Source: Betaproteobacteria bacterium (GTDB lineage: Bacteria; Pseudomonadota; Gammaproteobacteria; Burkholderiales; JAEUOS01). Taken from it: a DNA stretch of 64,000 bases. The DNA lies in assembly GCA_028292405.1 (NCBI GenBank), contig JAQGMJ010000030.1:318528-382527 (forward strand). The letters are read 5' to 3'. Below the pieces are notes generated by a model. The model was given only the letters and a program-made list of their open reading frames with translations. It had not been told where the DNA came from and ran no database searches. Position numbers and translations under genes: made by a program. Below are positions 48,438-58,005 of the stretch, one piece after another; within the stretch, counting starts at the first letter, position 1, and each line of letters begins with the position of its first letter.

Positions 48438-49463
48438 TCATCGTTGCGCCGCAGCCGCCGTACCTGGTTCATTGAATTTGACGCCGGTGGCGACCTTGGT
48501 CAGGCAGGCCGGCGGCGCTTCGCCCAGCACCGTCACCACGTGGGTACCGAGGCGCTTGCGATAGATGTTGACCGCGCCCTGCGATGATAACCCCTCCATC
48601 GGCTTCTCGCCTTCCTTGAAGGGTTCGAGGAACACCGAGATCGAGGCCAGGCCGTCGGAATAGACGATCTGCCCGACTTCGCCGACGCCGGCGCCCATGC
48701 CGCGCTTGATTTCGAGTTGTTTGCGGAAGCCCGGTACCGGCATGTCGACCTTCCAGCCGGCGTCGGTGAACTTGGCTTCGGTGATCGGCGGGGTGGCGGT
48801 GCGCCAGTCGCGGCCGCCGTCGCGCTTGGCCAGCAGCGGGTGGTAGTGCTCGGGCCCGCCGCCGATTTCCACCTGGGTGAAGGCGATCTGCTCGACGATG
48901 TCGCCCTTCTCGTTGAACGATTGCGCCTTCAGCAGCAGGCCGGTGGTCTTGTCGGCCCACAGCTTGCGCGCGTAGCGCAAGCCGTCCTTGGCTTCGAGCA
49001 GGATCACCTGGCAGTCGAGGCCGGCGACGCGCTGCTGGTCCCAGTTGCGCACGTTGTAGTACTCGGCGATGCTGGCCGCCGGGGCGGTGAGCAGCGCCGG
49101 GAAGCTGGTCTTGTTGCGACGCTTTTCGACCAAAATGGTTTTGGTGTCCGGCGAATAGGAGCGCACTTCTTCATTGGTGCGCACGATCACCACAGGGGCG
49201 CCGTCGAGCATCTCAAGGCGCTCGCGCTCGGCGCCGCCGTTATCGACCACGTGGGTGATGCGCGAGGTGAGCGGCTGGCCGCCCTGCTGCAGATAGACGA
49301 AGGTGCCCGAGTAGTTGAGCTTCTGGGCGGATTGCTGGATTTTCGCCAGCCATTGCACTGCATCGGCATCGGCGGCCAAAGCGGCCGCCGAATACACCGC
49401 GAGGAATGCTGCCAGCGCCAGGGTGCGGCGCCGTAATGCCCCTGCCCTACTTGCCACTGTCAT
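48438..49463 (-). CDS. rseB: Sigma-E regulatory protein RseB (MucB)
   Basis: 341 residues. The signal peptide is LALAAFLAVYSAAALAAD, and the mature part starts ADAVQWLAKIQQSAQKLNYS. It has the typical MucB/RseB early motif SGTFVYLQQGGQPLTSRI and the later RNWDQQRVAGLDCQVI. RseB binds RseA in the periplasm and shields it from DegS until lipopolysaccharide or mislocalised lipoprotein signals appear. The start overlaps the end of rseA by 17 bases, suggesting coupled translation. Confidence 0.94.
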   Translation of the reverse strand: MTVASRAGALRRRTLALAAFLAVYSAAALAADADAVQWLAKIQQSAQKLNYSGTFVYLQQGGQPLTSRITHVVDNGGAERERLEMLDGAPVVIVRTNEEVRSYSPDTKTILVEKRRNKTSFPALLTAPAASIAEYYNVRNWDQQRVAGLDCQVILLEAKDGLRYARKLWADKTTGLLLKAQSFNEKGDIVEQIAFTQVEIGGGPEHYHPLLAKRDGGRDWRTATPPITEAKFTDAGWKVDMPVPGFRKQLEIKRGMGAGVGEVGQIVYSDGLASISVFLEPFKEGEKPMEGLSSQGAVNIYRKRLGTHVVTVLGEAPPACLTKVATGVKFNEPGTAAAAQR

Positions 49464-50052
49464 GCGCCACGGTTTGTACGTAAAGTGCCGAACGTTGCGA
49501 GGCGTACTGCTGGTGCGCGGCGAGGTAGGCGCCGGGCAGGCTGATCTGGGCTGCCTGGCTTACCGGCGCGACTGGCGTCAGGCTGACTTGGGCAGCCATC
49601 GGGTTGACGCCGGACATCAGCGCTACCGGGTTGTTGCCACCGGCGCCAGCGCCGGCGCTAACCCACTGCTGCATCGCCACGCCCGCAACCACGGCAACCG
49701 CGGCCATCGAGGCGGCCAGCGAGGCCGGCTTGATCCAGCGCGAACGCTGCAATTCGGCCTGGCGCGCGGCAACCGCCTTGGCCGCGCGGGGCGCGAACAC
49801 ATGGGGCTCGGCTGCCAAGTTGGCTGCAAAGCGGGCGTTGAAGCCGCTGGTATGGCAGGACAACTCATCGCTGCGCAGGACGTCGCCGATGCAGTGGTAA
49901 AGGCTCCATTCCGCCTGCAATGCCTGGTCCGTACCAACCTGCGTCAGCAGTACGCTGCGCTGCGCAAGAAGGAGCTCGCCGTCCATGCAGGCGGAAAGGG
50001 ATTCAAGCGGGGTATTGATGCCCGAATCAATGTTTTGCTGCTGAGTGATCAT
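49447..50052 (-). CDS. rseA: Anti-sigma-E factor RseA (MucA)
   Basis: 201 residues from ATG 50052, with AAGGTG six bases upstream; a GTG at 50061 is an alternative. The cytosolic N-terminal domain has LESLSACMDGELLLAQRSVL and WSLYHCIGDVLRSDEL, the sigma-binding region. A transmembrane helix lies at about 112-130 (SLAASMAAVAVVAGVAM), followed by a periplasmic tail. It holds RpoE inactive at the inner membrane. The position between rpoE and rseB confirms the assignment. Confidence 0.93.
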   Translation of the reverse strand: MITQQQNIDSGINTPLESLSACMDGELLLAQRSVLLTQVGTDQALQAEWSLYHCIGDVLRSDELSCHTSGFNARFAANLAAEPHVFAPRAAKAVAARQAELQRSRWIKPASLAASMAAVAVVAGVAMQQWVSAGAGAGGNNPVALMSGVNPMAAQVSLTPVAPVSQAAQISLPGAYLAAHQQYASQRSALYVQTVAHDSGK

Positions 50053-50184
50053 CACGTTCACCTTACCTGAAATGCCACATCCTGCCTATCCCGCTCGAAC
50101 CCTGTTGTTGCCCCGACCAGACACATCAACCGCTTAACTTTCTTTAACCTTCGTACCGCCACTTCTGCCCTGCCGGCGCGGCCC

Positions 50185-50784
50185 CTACCAGCGCTGGTCC
50201 GCCGAGGTGCCCAACAGCGGGCGCAACTCTGCGGCAATTGCTTCGCGAGCCCGGAAAATCCGCGATCTTACGGTGCCGATCGGGCAGTTCATCACTTCGG
50301 AAATCTCGTCGTAGGAGAGGCCTTCGATCTCGCGCAGGCTGATCGCGGTGCGCAATTCCTCGGGTAATTTCGCCATCGCCGCGTTGACAGTGGTGGCAAT
50401 TTCCTTCGACAGCAAAATCGATTCCGGGGTGTTGATGTCCCTTAGTGCATCCGCATCCTCAAAAGTTTCAGCTTCTTCGTTGTCTTTTTCAGTCGACGAC
50501 GGAGGGCGGCGGCCCTGGGAAACCAGATAGTTTTTCGCCGTATTGACGCCGATGCGGTAAAGCCAGGTATAAAAGGCCGAATCGCCGCGGAATTGCGGCA
50601 ACGCACGATAGGCCTTGATGAAGGCGTCCTGCGCCACATCCTCGGCCTCCGCGGGGTCGCGCACCAGTCGCGAAATCAGCCGCAACAGCTTGCGCTGGTA
50701 CTTGGCGACGAGCAGTTCGAAAGCCTGCTTTTCACCTTGCTGCGCACGCGCAACCAACTGTTGATCGATATCTTTATCCGACAA
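50185..50784 (-). CDS. rpoE: RNA polymerase sigma-E factor (RpoE/AlgU)
   Basis: 199 residues. Sigma region 2 contains DAEDVAQDAFIKAYRALPQF-like AEAEDVAQDAFIKAYRAL and FYTWLYRIGVNTAKNYL; region 4 has LREIEGLSYDEISEVMNCPI and GTVRSRIFRAREAI. It directs envelope-stress transcription. The start is TTG at 50784, preceded by TAGGGTAGGCGG; no better start gives the conserved SDKDIDQQLV end. Its 123-base gap to rseA contains no gene. No clean sigma-E type promoter (GGAACTT) could be picked out upstream. Confidence 0.96.
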   Translation of the reverse strand: MSDKDIDQQLVARAQQGEKQAFELLVAKYQRKLLRLISRLVRDPAEAEDVAQDAFIKAYRALPQFRGDSAFYTWLYRIGVNTAKNYLVSQGRRPPSSTEKDNEEAETFEDADALRDINTPESILLSKEIATTVNAAMAKLPEELRTAISLREIEGLSYDEISEVMNCPIGTVRSRIFRAREAIAAELRPLLGTSADQRW

Positions 50785-50924
50785 CCGCCTACCCTAACTT
50801 ATGTTCTTATGACGACGGAATGCGGAAACGGCTGCGCTTGTCGACTTGAAGGGCAGCACCCGGCGCCTTTGCAAACTTTTGCAAAATGCCGCGCCCACCG
50901 CGGCTTGCATGTTGCTCAGCGTCA

Positions 50925-51371
50925 TTACGACCACTGCACGCCTCCGGAGTTCAAATCCGCGCGCGGCGCGGCAAGCTTGAGCCAGACCCGCAACTGGCGC
51001 ATTTCGTCCGGCGCGGCGGCGTCCGGCGCCAGCACCAGGATGAGGTCCCGTCCGGCGGCGTTGCGCGGTCTCAGGCGCAACACCAGCCAGCCGGCGGCGC
51101 CAAACAACCCCGCGACCGTCATCTCGGCCGGGTGAGCCCCAGGCATGGTGATCCACTCACAAAAACCTTCCCGCCGCAGGCGCAAGCTGCCTTGCGGCGT
51201 TTGCGCCCGCAGCACCAGCGCGACCAGCAAGGCGACACCAAGTAGCAGCGGCAGGCTAATTGCCCATACGCAGGCCAACGCCAGCCAGATGGCCACGCCC
51301 GATGTCAGCCCGGCCGCAGCCCATTTCAGGGCGGCAAAGCGGGGCGAAAACCGCAGGGCGATCAGTTGCAT
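50925..51371 (-). CDS. YgfX-like small membrane protein
   Basis: 148 residues. Two adjacent membrane helices span about 15-52 (AALKWAAAGLTSGVAIWLAL, ISLPLLLGVALLVALVL), followed by a short soluble domain with LRLRREGFCEW and LVLRLRPRNAAGRDLILVLAP. This two-helix-plus-domain shape and the site between fabF and rpoE match the YgfX (CptA) family reported to affect flavodoxin or cytoskeletal partners in E. coli. Sequence identity is likely low, so the assignment is tentative. It is 61 bases downstream of fabF. Confidence 0.6.
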   Translation of the reverse strand: MQLIALRFSPRFAALKWAAAGLTSGVAIWLALACVWAISLPLLLGVALLVALVLRAQTPQGSLRLRREGFCEWITMPGAHPAEMTVAGLFGAAGWLVLRLRPRNAAGRDLILVLAPDAAAPDEMRQLRVWLKLAAPRADLNSGGVQWS

Positions 51372-51432
51372 AGGCGCATCTTACCGTCACCGGTGCCGCA
51401 CCGCCGTATCGGCCGGGGCGAGAACCCCGGCT

Positions 51433-52695
51433 TCACACCCGCTTGAACACCAGGGTGCTGTTGGTGCCGCCAAAGCCGAAGGAGTTGGACAGGGCGGCGT
51501 CGATCTTCAGGTCACGGGCGGTGTTGGCGCAGTAGTCCAGGTCGCATTGCGGGTCCTGGTTGAAAATGTTGATGGTCGGCGGCGACACCTGGTCTTGCAT
51601 CGCCATCGCGGAGAAAACCGCCTCAATGCCACCGGCGGCGCCCAGCAGGTGGCCGGTCATCGACTTGGTCGAATTGACCACCAGCTTCTTGGCGTGATCG
51701 CCGAAGGCGCGCTTCAGCGCAATAGTCTCGGCCAGGTCGCCCAAGCCAGTAGAGGTGCCGTGGGCGTTGATGTACTGCACCTGATCCGGGCTGACGCCGG
51801 CGTTGCGCAGGGCGGCGACCATCGAGCGGCGCGCGCCGTCGCCGTCTTCCAGCGGCGCGGTCATGTGGTGCGCGTCGCCGGAGAGGCCGTAGCCGGCCAG
51901 CTCGCAATAAATTCTCGCGCCGCGCTTTTTGGCGAACTCGTACTCTTCCAGCACCACCACGCCGGCGCCCTCGCCAAGCACGAAGCCGTCGCGATCGATG
52001 TCCCAGGGGCGGCTGGCGGTGGCGGGGTCGTCGTTGCGCAGCGACAGGGCGCGCGCGGCGGCGAAACCGCCCATCGCCAGGCGGGTGATGGTGGCTTCGG
52101 CGCCGCCGGCGACCATGACGTCGCAATCGCCGTATTCGATCAGGCGCGCCGATTCGCCGATGCAGTGGTTGCCGGTGGCGCAAGCCGTGACGCAGGCGAG
52201 ATTGGGCCCGCGCAGGCCGAACATCATCGACAGATGGCCGGAAATCAGGTTGATGATCGAGGCGGGAATGAAAAACGGCGAAATGCGCCTCGGTCCCCGC
52301 TCTGCCATCACAGTGTGCTGCGACTCGATCATCGGCAGGCCGCCGATGCCGGAGCCGATGTTGACGCCGATGTCGTTGCGGTTGGCGTCGGTGATCTCCA
52401 GGCCCGAGTCCTTCAGGGCCTGCACGCCGGCGGCAATGCCGTAGTGCATGAAGAGATCCATGTGCCGCGCTTCCTTGGCGGACATGTACTGCTCGAGGTC
52501 GAAGTTCTTCACTTCGCCGCCGATGTGGCAGGCGATCGCGAGATTCTCTTCCTCGGGGTCGAAGCGGGTGAGGCGGGCGACCCCGGACTTGCCCGCAAGG
52601 GCGTTGGTCCAGGCCTCCGTCACATTGTTGCCGATCGGACAAACGATCCCCAGGCCGGTGACCACTACTCTGCGCTTGGCGTTACCGAATGCCAC
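51433..52695 (-). CDS. fabF: Beta-ketoacyl-ACP synthase II (FabF)
   Basis: 420 residues. It has the Cys-His-His triad: Cys in ACVTACATGNH (about 165), His in INAHGTSTGLGD (about 306) and His in SMTGHLLGAAG (about 343). The N-terminal VVVTGLGIVCPIGNN is typical. It elongates acyl-ACP with malonyl-ACP and is the last gene of the fab operon. The C-terminal SNSFGFGGTNSTLVFKR closes the thiolase fold. Confidence 0.97.
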   Translation of the reverse strand: MAFGNAKRRVVVTGLGIVCPIGNNVTEAWTNALAGKSGVARLTRFDPEEENLAIACHIGGEVKNFDLEQYMSAKEARHMDLFMHYGIAAGVQALKDSGLEITDANRNDIGVNIGSGIGGLPMIESQHTVMAERGPRRISPFFIPASIINLISGHLSMMFGLRGPNLACVTACATGNHCIGESARLIEYGDCDVMVAGGAEATITRLAMGGFAAARALSLRNDDPATASRPWDIDRDGFVLGEGAGVVVLEEYEFAKKRGARIYCELAGYGLSGDAHHMTAPLEDGDGARRSMVAALRNAGVSPDQVQYINAHGTSTGLGDLAETIALKRAFGDHAKKLVVNSTKSMTGHLLGAAGGIEAVFSAMAMQDQVSPPTINIFNQDPQCDLDYCANTARDLKIDAALSNSFGFGGTNSTLVFKRV

Positions 52696-52747
52696 GAACG
52701 GCTCCTTCTGCTCTTGATGTCTGAATGAACTGCGAAAAGCGTTGCGC

Positions 52748-52984
52748 TTACTTCTTGTGCGAGTTGATGTAGTCCACTGCTTGCTGCACGGTGGTGATCT
52801 TTTCGGCTTCCTCGTCCGGAATCTCGGTTTCGAACTCGTCTTCCAGCGCCATCACCAGCTCGACCGTATCGAGCGAATCCGCGCCCAGATCGTCTACAAA
52901 CGAGGACTCGTTCTTGATCTCGGCCTCGTTGACGCCGAGTTGCTCGGCGACGATCTTCTTTACGCGTTGTTCGATGTTATCCAT
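52748..52984 (-). CDS. acpP: Acyl carrier protein
   Basis: 78 residues, very acidic. The phosphopantetheine-attachment serine is Ser37 in [15 protein letters not shown]. The C-terminus is YINSHKK. It carries growing acyl chains for the Fab enzymes encoded around it and is activated by AcpS (39.3 kb). It sits between fabG and fabF as in most proteobacteria. Codon use is markedly biased to preferred codons, consistent with high expression. Confidence 0.98.
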   Translation of the reverse strand: MDNIEQRVKKIVAEQLGVNEAEIKNESSFVDDLGADSLDTVELVMALEDEFETEIPDEEAEKITTVQQAVDYINSHKK

Positions 52985-53121
52985 TTGCTTGGGACTCCTT
53001 CCCGATTGAAAAATTAAGGCGGCGCGATTTTAACAGCTTTGGCGCGAATTTCCCGCTCCATGCAACTAAAACCCGCAACGAAAAACCGCGGCGAATCCGC
53101 GGAACAAAATTACAAGCGCCA

Positions 53122-53862
53122 TTACATGTACATGCCGCCGTTCACATGCAGGGTGGTGCCGGTGATGTAAGCAGCGGCTGGCGAGGCAAGAAACGCGACC
53201 GCGGCGGCGACGTCTTCGACCGCGCCCAGGCGCGCCAGCGGGATCTGCGCCAGCAGCGCGGCGTTCTGCGCTTCGGTCAGGCCACTGGTCATGTCGGTGG
53301 CGATGAAGCCGGGCGCCACGCAGTTGACGGTGATGTTGCGGCTGCCGATTTCGCGCGCCAGCGCGCGCGTCATGCCGGTCACGCCGGACTTGGCGGCGGC
53401 ATAGTTGAGCTGCCCGGGGTTGCCGGAATGGCCGACCACCGATGTCACATTGATGATGCGCCCGCCCTTGGCCTTCATCATGTCGCGCAGCACCGCGCGC
53501 GACAGGCGGAACACGGCGGAGAGGTTGGTGGCGATCACCGCATCCCAATCCTCGTCCTTCATGCGCATGGCCAGCGTATCGCGGGTGATGCCGGCATTGT
53601 TTACCAGGATGCCGACGGCGCCCGCGCTCTTCTTGATCTCGTCGAGCAGCGGCTCGATGGCGGCGGCGTCATCGACGTTGAGCACCACGCCGCGGTTTTT
53701 GTCGCCGAATGCGGCCAGCGCCTGGGTAATGCCCGCGGCGCCTGCGGCACTGGTGGCGGTGCCGATGACGGTGGCGCCCTCTTTGGCCAATGCGGCGGCA
53801 ATTCCTTTGCCGATGCCGCGCGAAGCGCCGGTGACCAGCGCGATTTGGTCCTTCAAATTCAT
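53122..53862 (-). CDS. fabG: 3-oxoacyl-ACP reductase FabG
   Basis: 246 residues, short-chain dehydrogenase. The NADPH-binding motif is TGASRGIGKGIA (about 12-23); the catalytic Ser is in NVTSVVGHSG, and Tyr and Lys are in YAAAKSG (about 152-158). NNAGITRD is the structural Asn motif. It reduces 3-ketoacyl-ACP. It overlaps fabD by four bases (ATGA). A 137-base gap follows before acpP with no gene. Confidence 0.97.
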   Translation of the reverse strand: MNLKDQIALVTGASRGIGKGIAAALAKEGATVIGTATSAAGAAGITQALAAFGDKNRGVVLNVDDAAAIEPLLDEIKKSAGAVGILVNNAGITRDTLAMRMKDEDWDAVIATNLSAVFRLSRAVLRDMMKAKGGRIINVTSVVGHSGNPGQLNYAAAKSGVTGMTRALAREIGSRNITVNCVAPGFIATDMTSGLTEAQNAALLAQIPLARLGAVEDVAAAVAFLASPAAAYITGTTLHVNGGMYM

Positions 53863-54788
53863 TTGAGCGCCTCCAGGGTTTCCGCAAGCGATGCGGCATC
53901 GGTGACGGCGAAGGCCGCGATGCCGGGTGCGACACGCTTGATCAAGCCCTGCAAGACCTTGCCGGGGCCGATTTCCACCGCATGGGTCACGCCCTCAGCA
54001 GCCATTTTTTGCACGGTCTCGGCCCAGCGTACCGGGTTGGAGGCCTGTTGCGCCAGCACTTCGCGGATTTCCGCCGCGGTGCTGTGGCTCAAGACGTTGA
54101 AATTATGGATCACCGGGACTTTCGGCTCGCTGATTTCCACGCCGGCGAGCTTTTCGCGCAGGCGGTCGGCCGCGGGTTTGAGCAACGAGGAGTGAAACGG
54201 CGCGGACACCGGGAGCGGCAGCGCGCGCTTGGCGCCGGCTGCTTTGGCCCCGGCCATGGCGCGCTCCACCGCGCTCTTCGAGCCGGCAATCACAATCTGC
54301 GTCTGGTCGTTGAAGTTCACCGCTTCCACCACTTCGCCCTGCCCGGCTTCCTTGCAGACGGCACGCACGGCATCCGCCTCCAGGCCCATCACCACGGCCA
54401 TGCCGCCGGTGCCCATCGGCACGGCTTCCTGCATCGCCTGGGCGCGAAAGCGCACCAGGGGCACGGCATCAGTGAACTTGAGCGCGCCGGCGGCGGCAAG
54501 CGCGGTGTATTCACCCAGCGAGTGCCCCGCCATCACGGCAGCGGCCGGGCCACCCGCCTCTTGCCAGGCGCGGTACATCGCATAGGCGGCGGTGAGCATC
54601 ACCGGCTGGGTGTTGACGGTGGCCGACAGCAGCTCGGCGGGGCCGGTTTCGGTCAGTGCCCACAGGTCTTCACCGAGGGCATCGGAGGCCTGCCGAAAAG
54701 TCTCGCGCACGATGGCGGACTCGGCAAAGCCGGCCATCATGCCGACCTTTTGCGAGCCCTGCCCGGGAAATACGATAGCCAACTTCAT
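53859..54788 (-). CDS. fabD: Malonyl-CoA:ACP transacylase FabD
   Basis: 309 residues from ATG 54788, chosen because of TGGAGG at good distance; an ATG seven codons earlier lacks one. The catalytic serine is in MAGHSLGEYTAL (about 91-102) and the partner histidine in VSAPFHSSLLKP. The oxyanion motif IVFPGQGSQKVGM starts the protein. It loads malonate onto ACP. It lies between fabH and fabG in the standard order. Confidence 0.97.
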   Translation of the reverse strand: MKLAIVFPGQGSQKVGMMAGFAESAIVRETFRQASDALGEDLWALTETGPAELLSATVNTQPVMLTAAYAMYRAWQEAGGPAAAVMAGHSLGEYTALAAAGALKFTDAVPLVRFRAQAMQEAVPMGTGGMAVVMGLEADAVRAVCKEAGQGEVVEAVNFNDQTQIVIAGSKSAVERAMAGAKAAGAKRALPLPVSAPFHSSLLKPAADRLREKLAGVEISEPKVPVIHNFNVLSHSTAAEIREVLAQQASNPVRWAETVQKMAAEGVTHAVEIGPGKVLQGLIKRVAPGIAAFAVTDAASLAETLEALK

Positions 54789-54827
54789 CTTGCCTCCAGC
54801 TTTGTTCAATACATGGGGCCTGGCGGC

Positions 54828-55790
54828 CTACATCTCAACCAGCACCGCGCCCCACGTGAAACCGCCGCCCACGCCTTCGAGCATTACCTGATGCCCGGGC
54901 TTGACGCGGCCAGCGCGGATCGCGTGGTCCAGCGCCAGCGGAATCGAGGCGGCCGAGGTGTTGCCGTGACGGTCCACCGTGACGATCAGATGGTCCGTCG
55001 GCAGGCCGAGCTTTTTCGCGGTGGAATTGAGGATACGCACATTGGCCTGGTGCGGGATCAGCCAGTCGATCTTTTCCAGCGGCAGGTTTGCCTTGGCCGC
55101 GGTTTCGCGCGCCACTTCGTCGAGCACCTTGACTGCCAGCTTGAACACTGCCTGGCCATCCATGCGCAAGAAGGGGTCACCGCTGACCACGCCGCCGGCC
55201 ACTTGGCCGGGCACGCAGAGGATGCCGGCCTGGCTGCCGTCGGCATGCAGGCTGGAGGCGCGGATGCCGGGTTTGTCCGACGCTTCCAGCACCACCGCGC
55301 CGGCGCCATCGCCGAACAGCACGCAGGTGCCGCGGTCGCGCCAGTCGAGAATGCGCGAGAACACTTCGGCGCCCACCACCAGCGCCTTTTTGTGCATGCC
55401 GGTCTTGATCATCGCATCTGCGGTGGCCAGGGCGTAGATGAAGCCGGTGCATACCGCCTGCACGTCGAAGGCGGCGCCACCCTTGATGCCCAGCTTGGCC
55501 TGCAGCAGGCAGGCGGTGCTGGGGAAAATGAAATCCGGCGTGGATGTGGCGACGATGATCAGGTCGATGTCGGCCGGCGCCAGCTTGGCGGCTGCGATCG
55601 CCATGCGCGAAGCTTCAAGCGCGAGGTCGCTGGTGGCGGTGCCGGCGGATGCCAGGTGGCGGGTGCGGATGCCGGTGCGCTCGACGATCCACTCGTCGGA
55701 GGTATCGACGCCGCGCGCCACCAGGGCCAGGTTGCTGACGGGGTCGCCCGGCAGGCAGCTGCCGGTGCCGGTGATGCGCGCGTGGATCAT
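54828..55790 (-). CDS. fabH: Beta-ketoacyl-ACP synthase III (FabH)
   Basis: 320 residues. Triad: Cys in [14 protein letters not shown] (about 113), His in IPHQANVRI and Asn in [24 protein letters not shown] is the usual substrate-loop start. It condenses acetyl-CoA with malonyl-ACP to start fatty-acid synthesis. The neighbouring order plsX-fabH-fabD-fabG supports the call. It starts 22 bases after plsX. Confidence 0.97.
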   Translation of the reverse strand: MIHARITGTGSCLPGDPVSNLALVARGVDTSDEWIVERTGIRTRHLASAGTATSDLALEASRMAIAAAKLAPADIDLIIVATSTPDFIFPSTACLLQAKLGIKGGAAFDVQAVCTGFIYALATADAMIKTGMHKKALVVGAEVFSRILDWRDRGTCVLFGDGAGAVVLEASDKPGIRASSLHADGSQAGILCVPGQVAGGVVSGDPFLRMDGQAVFKLAVKVLDEVARETAAKANLPLEKIDWLIPHQANVRILNSTAKKLGLPTDHLIVTVDRHGNTSAASIPLALDHAIRAGRVKPGHQVMLEGVGGGFTWGAVLVEM

Positions 55791-55812
55791 GGCGGAAATG
55801 GCGGGCGGCAGC

Positions 55813-56877
55813 TTAGGCGGCGGCGACCGCGGGGACGGAGTTTGCGGCGGCGGCCTGCGCGGCGAAGCGCGAGGCGATGTCTTCCTGCAGGCCGTTGTGC
55901 ACGGCTTCGTAGGCGCGATTGAGCGCGCAGCCGTAGGAAAAAATATCGGCCGAGCCGTGGCTTTTCACCACCAGGCCGTTCAGGCCGAGCAGGCAGGCGC
56001 CGTTGAAGCGGCGCGGATCATAGCGGCGGCGAAAGCCGTTCACCGCCGGCATGGCGAAAAAGGCGGAAAGCTTGCGCACCCAGCTGCTGGTGAACTCTTC
56101 CTTCAGCGAGTTGGAGAACAATTGCGCCAGTCCCTCCGAGCTCTTCAGCGCTACATTGCCGACGAAGCCGTCGCACACCACTACTTCGGTAGTACCTTTG
56201 AAAATGTCGTTGCCCTCGACATTGCCGAAAAATTCGATCTCGCCGCGCTCGTGCGCCGCGCGCAGCAACTCGGCGGTCTCTTTCACCGTCTCGTTGCCCT
56301 TGATCTCTTCCTCGCCGATGTTCAGAAGGCCGACCGTGGGCTTGGCGCGGCGCTCCACCGAGGCCACCAGGGCCGAGCCCATCAGCGCGAACTGGTACAG
56401 GTGTTGCGCCTTGCAGTCGACGTTGGCGCCGAGGTCGAGCACGTAGGTGGAACCGCCCTTTTGATTGGGCAGCGGTGCGCAGATCGCCGGCCGGTCGATG
56501 CCCGGGAGGGTGCGCAGGATAAAGGTGGAGATCGCCATCCAGGCGCCGGTATTGCCGGCGGAAATGGCAGCGTCTGCCTTGCCCTCTTTCACCCAAGTGA
56601 CGGCGGCATGCATCGACGAGTCGCGCTTGCGGCGCAGGGCCTGCGCCGGCGCGTCGTCCATGGTGACGACTTCGGCGGCGGCGTGCACGCGAACACGCGC
56701 GCCCCAGGTGCCCGGGTCGCGTTTGCTGCGTTTCAATTCGGCGCTGATCGGCGCTTCCTGCCCGACCAGGACCACTTCCGCGTCGGCGTGGCGTTCGAGA
56801 AACTCGAGAGCCGCCGGCACCGTTACGCGGGGGCCATGGTCCCCGCCCATCACGTCTATGGCGATAGTTACGGTCAT
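55813..56877 (-). CDS. plsX: Phosphate acyltransferase PlsX
   Basis: 354 residues. The N-terminus [20 protein letters not shown] is diagnostic, and [12 protein letters not shown] and [14 protein letters not shown] are further conserved parts. PlsX converts acyl-ACP to acyl-phosphate for PlsY in phospholipid synthesis. It lies between rpmF and fabH. The C-terminal Ala-rich tail ([16 protein letters not shown]) is not conserved. Confidence 0.96.
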   Translation of the reverse strand: MTVTIAIDVMGGDHGPRVTVPAALEFLERHADAEVVLVGQEAPISAELKRSKRDPGTWGARVRVHAAAEVVTMDDAPAQALRRKRDSSMHAAVTWVKEGKADAAISAGNTGAWMAISTFILRTLPGIDRPAICAPLPNQKGGSTYVLDLGANVDCKAQHLYQFALMGSALVASVERRAKPTVGLLNIGEEEIKGNETVKETAELLRAAHERGEIEFFGNVEGNDIFKGTTEVVVCDGFVGNVALKSSEGLAQLFSNSLKEEFTSSWVRKLSAFFAMPAVNGFRRRYDPRRFNGACLLGLNGLVVKSHGSADIFSYGCALNRAYEAVHNGLQEDIASRFAAQAAAANSVPAVAAA

Positions 56878-56964
56878 CCGCGGCCGCTAATAACGAACAC
56901 CCGCGAAAACCCGGGCAAGAAACCGGTGACGGGAAGCATGAACTTCAGACCGTCGCGGCGGAGC

Positions 56965-57144
56965 TTATTCGCCCTTGGTCTTGACGATTTTCTTGCCGCG
57001 GTAGTAACCGGTCGGGCTGATGTGGTGGCGCAGGTGCGCTTCACCCGTGGTCGGCTCGATCGCCAGCGACGGGGCGGTCAGAAAGTCGTGGGCACGGTGC
57101 ATACCGCGCTTGGACGGGGACTTTTTGTTTTGCTGAACAGCCAT
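56965..57144 (-). CDS. rpmF: 50S ribosomal protein L32
   Basis: 59 residues from ATG 57144, preceded by AGGAGA. It begins [20 protein letters not shown] and contains [17 protein letters not shown]. There are no Cys residues, so it is the zinc-free form as in E. coli. It is the conserved partner of yceD and plsX. Its 88-base distance to plsX holds no other gene. Confidence 0.96.
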   Translation of the reverse strand: MAVQQNKKSPSKRGMHRAHDFLTAPSLAIEPTTGEAHLRHHISPTGYYRGKKIVKTKGE

Positions 57145-57228
57145 GATGCTCTCCTGATAAATCTTGAAAAAAACTGATGCGATTACTCGACTACGATCAA
57201 ATCCAACTGCAAATTCCTACAGCGCTGG

Positions 57229-57765
57229 TCAACCGCGCTTCAACTTTTCCAGGGCGGCGAAGGGCGAGGCCCTGTCGCCCGCCTCGGTCGCACCCACTGG
57301 TTCGCAGGCTTCGTGCATCGGCGCGTACGGAATTGCCAGCAGCAATTCGTCCTCGCACAACGCAATGAGATCGAAACGATCCGACCCCATCACCGCATCC
57401 CAAACCTCGTCTTCATCCAGCCCGGCCGCATCGGCCTGCGCCTCGGAGTGCTCCAGCTCAAAGCCTGCACGCGGCTGCAGCGCCAGATCCAGCCCCTGCA
57501 GGCAGCGTTGGCAGGCCACCGTGATGCGCCCGCTCAGGCGCACTTCCAGCCCGATCTTGCCCCGCGGTGAACGCAAGCCGGCCACCCGCGCCTCGAAAGG
57601 CTGCAAAGGCGTCACCGCCAATTCGGCCAGGCGCGGCAACTCCGCACTTTCCAGCCGGCCTTCAAGAACGCTGCCGCTTTCCGCAAAATGAAACGCGTCT
57701 ATCGTCCATCCAGCGCGATTTGCCGCACCTGCATTCGCCACAGCTATTATTCCTGGTACCCGCAT
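57229..57765 (-). CDS. yceD: YceD (DUF177) 23S rRNA accumulation protein
   Basis: 178 residues. It carries the DUF177 Cys pair CQRCLQG near residue 95 and the acidic patch EAQADAAGLDEDEVWDAV. YceD is reported to be needed for 23S rRNA accumulation. It is the first gene of the operon yceD-rpmF-plsX-fabHDG-acpP-fabF, which ties ribosome synthesis to lipid synthesis. The promoter and a leader hairpin lie in the 240 bases upstream. Confidence 0.9.
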   Translation of the reverse strand: MRVPGIIAVANAGAANRAGWTIDAFHFAESGSVLEGRLESAELPRLAELAVTPLQPFEARVAGLRSPRGKIGLEVRLSGRITVACQRCLQGLDLALQPRAGFELEHSEAQADAAGLDEDEVWDAVMGSDRFDLIALCEDELLLAIPYAPMHEACEPVGATEAGDRASPFAALEKLKRG

Positions 57766-57801
57766 TCCCGCCGCACCCTTGTTTTAGCCACAAGACGCCG
57801 C

Positions 57802-57842
57802 GGGAAAAAACAAACGCCCCTTGTTGTTAAAGCGGGGCGTTA
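57802..57842 (-). terminator. Terminator-like hairpin in the leader of the yceD-rpmF-fab operon
   Basis: On the minus strand aacgcccc (57841-57834) pairs with ggggcgtt (57820-57813), and the stem is followed by TTGTTTTTT. It lies between a strong promoter and yceD, about at positions +4 to +40 of the expected transcript. So it could act as an attenuator or as a stabilising 5' stem. No maf transcript would run through it, since that gene points the other way. Confidence 0.65.
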
Positions 57843-57851
57843 CAGCAGAGC

Positions 57852-57881
57852 ATTATAGCCCAAATAGTCTTTAATCGTCAA
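57852..57881 (-). promoter_or_regulatory. Sigma70-like promoter for the yceD-rpmF-fab operon
   Basis: On the minus strand TTGACG (57881-57876) and a perfect TATAAT (57857-57852) are 18 bases apart. It is the best vegetative promoter in the window and would drive eight genes of ribosome and fatty-acid synthesis. Confidence 0.8.
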
Positions 57882-58005
57882 AAACTTAGGTGCGCTCATG
57901 CACAAAAACCACCTGCCGCTGCCAGCCGGCAGCAGCAGGGGCGGCCGCCTGGGCTAAAATTCGCGCTTCTTGCGGCCAACCGCGCCGAAAATCCGGAATT
58001 TGCCC

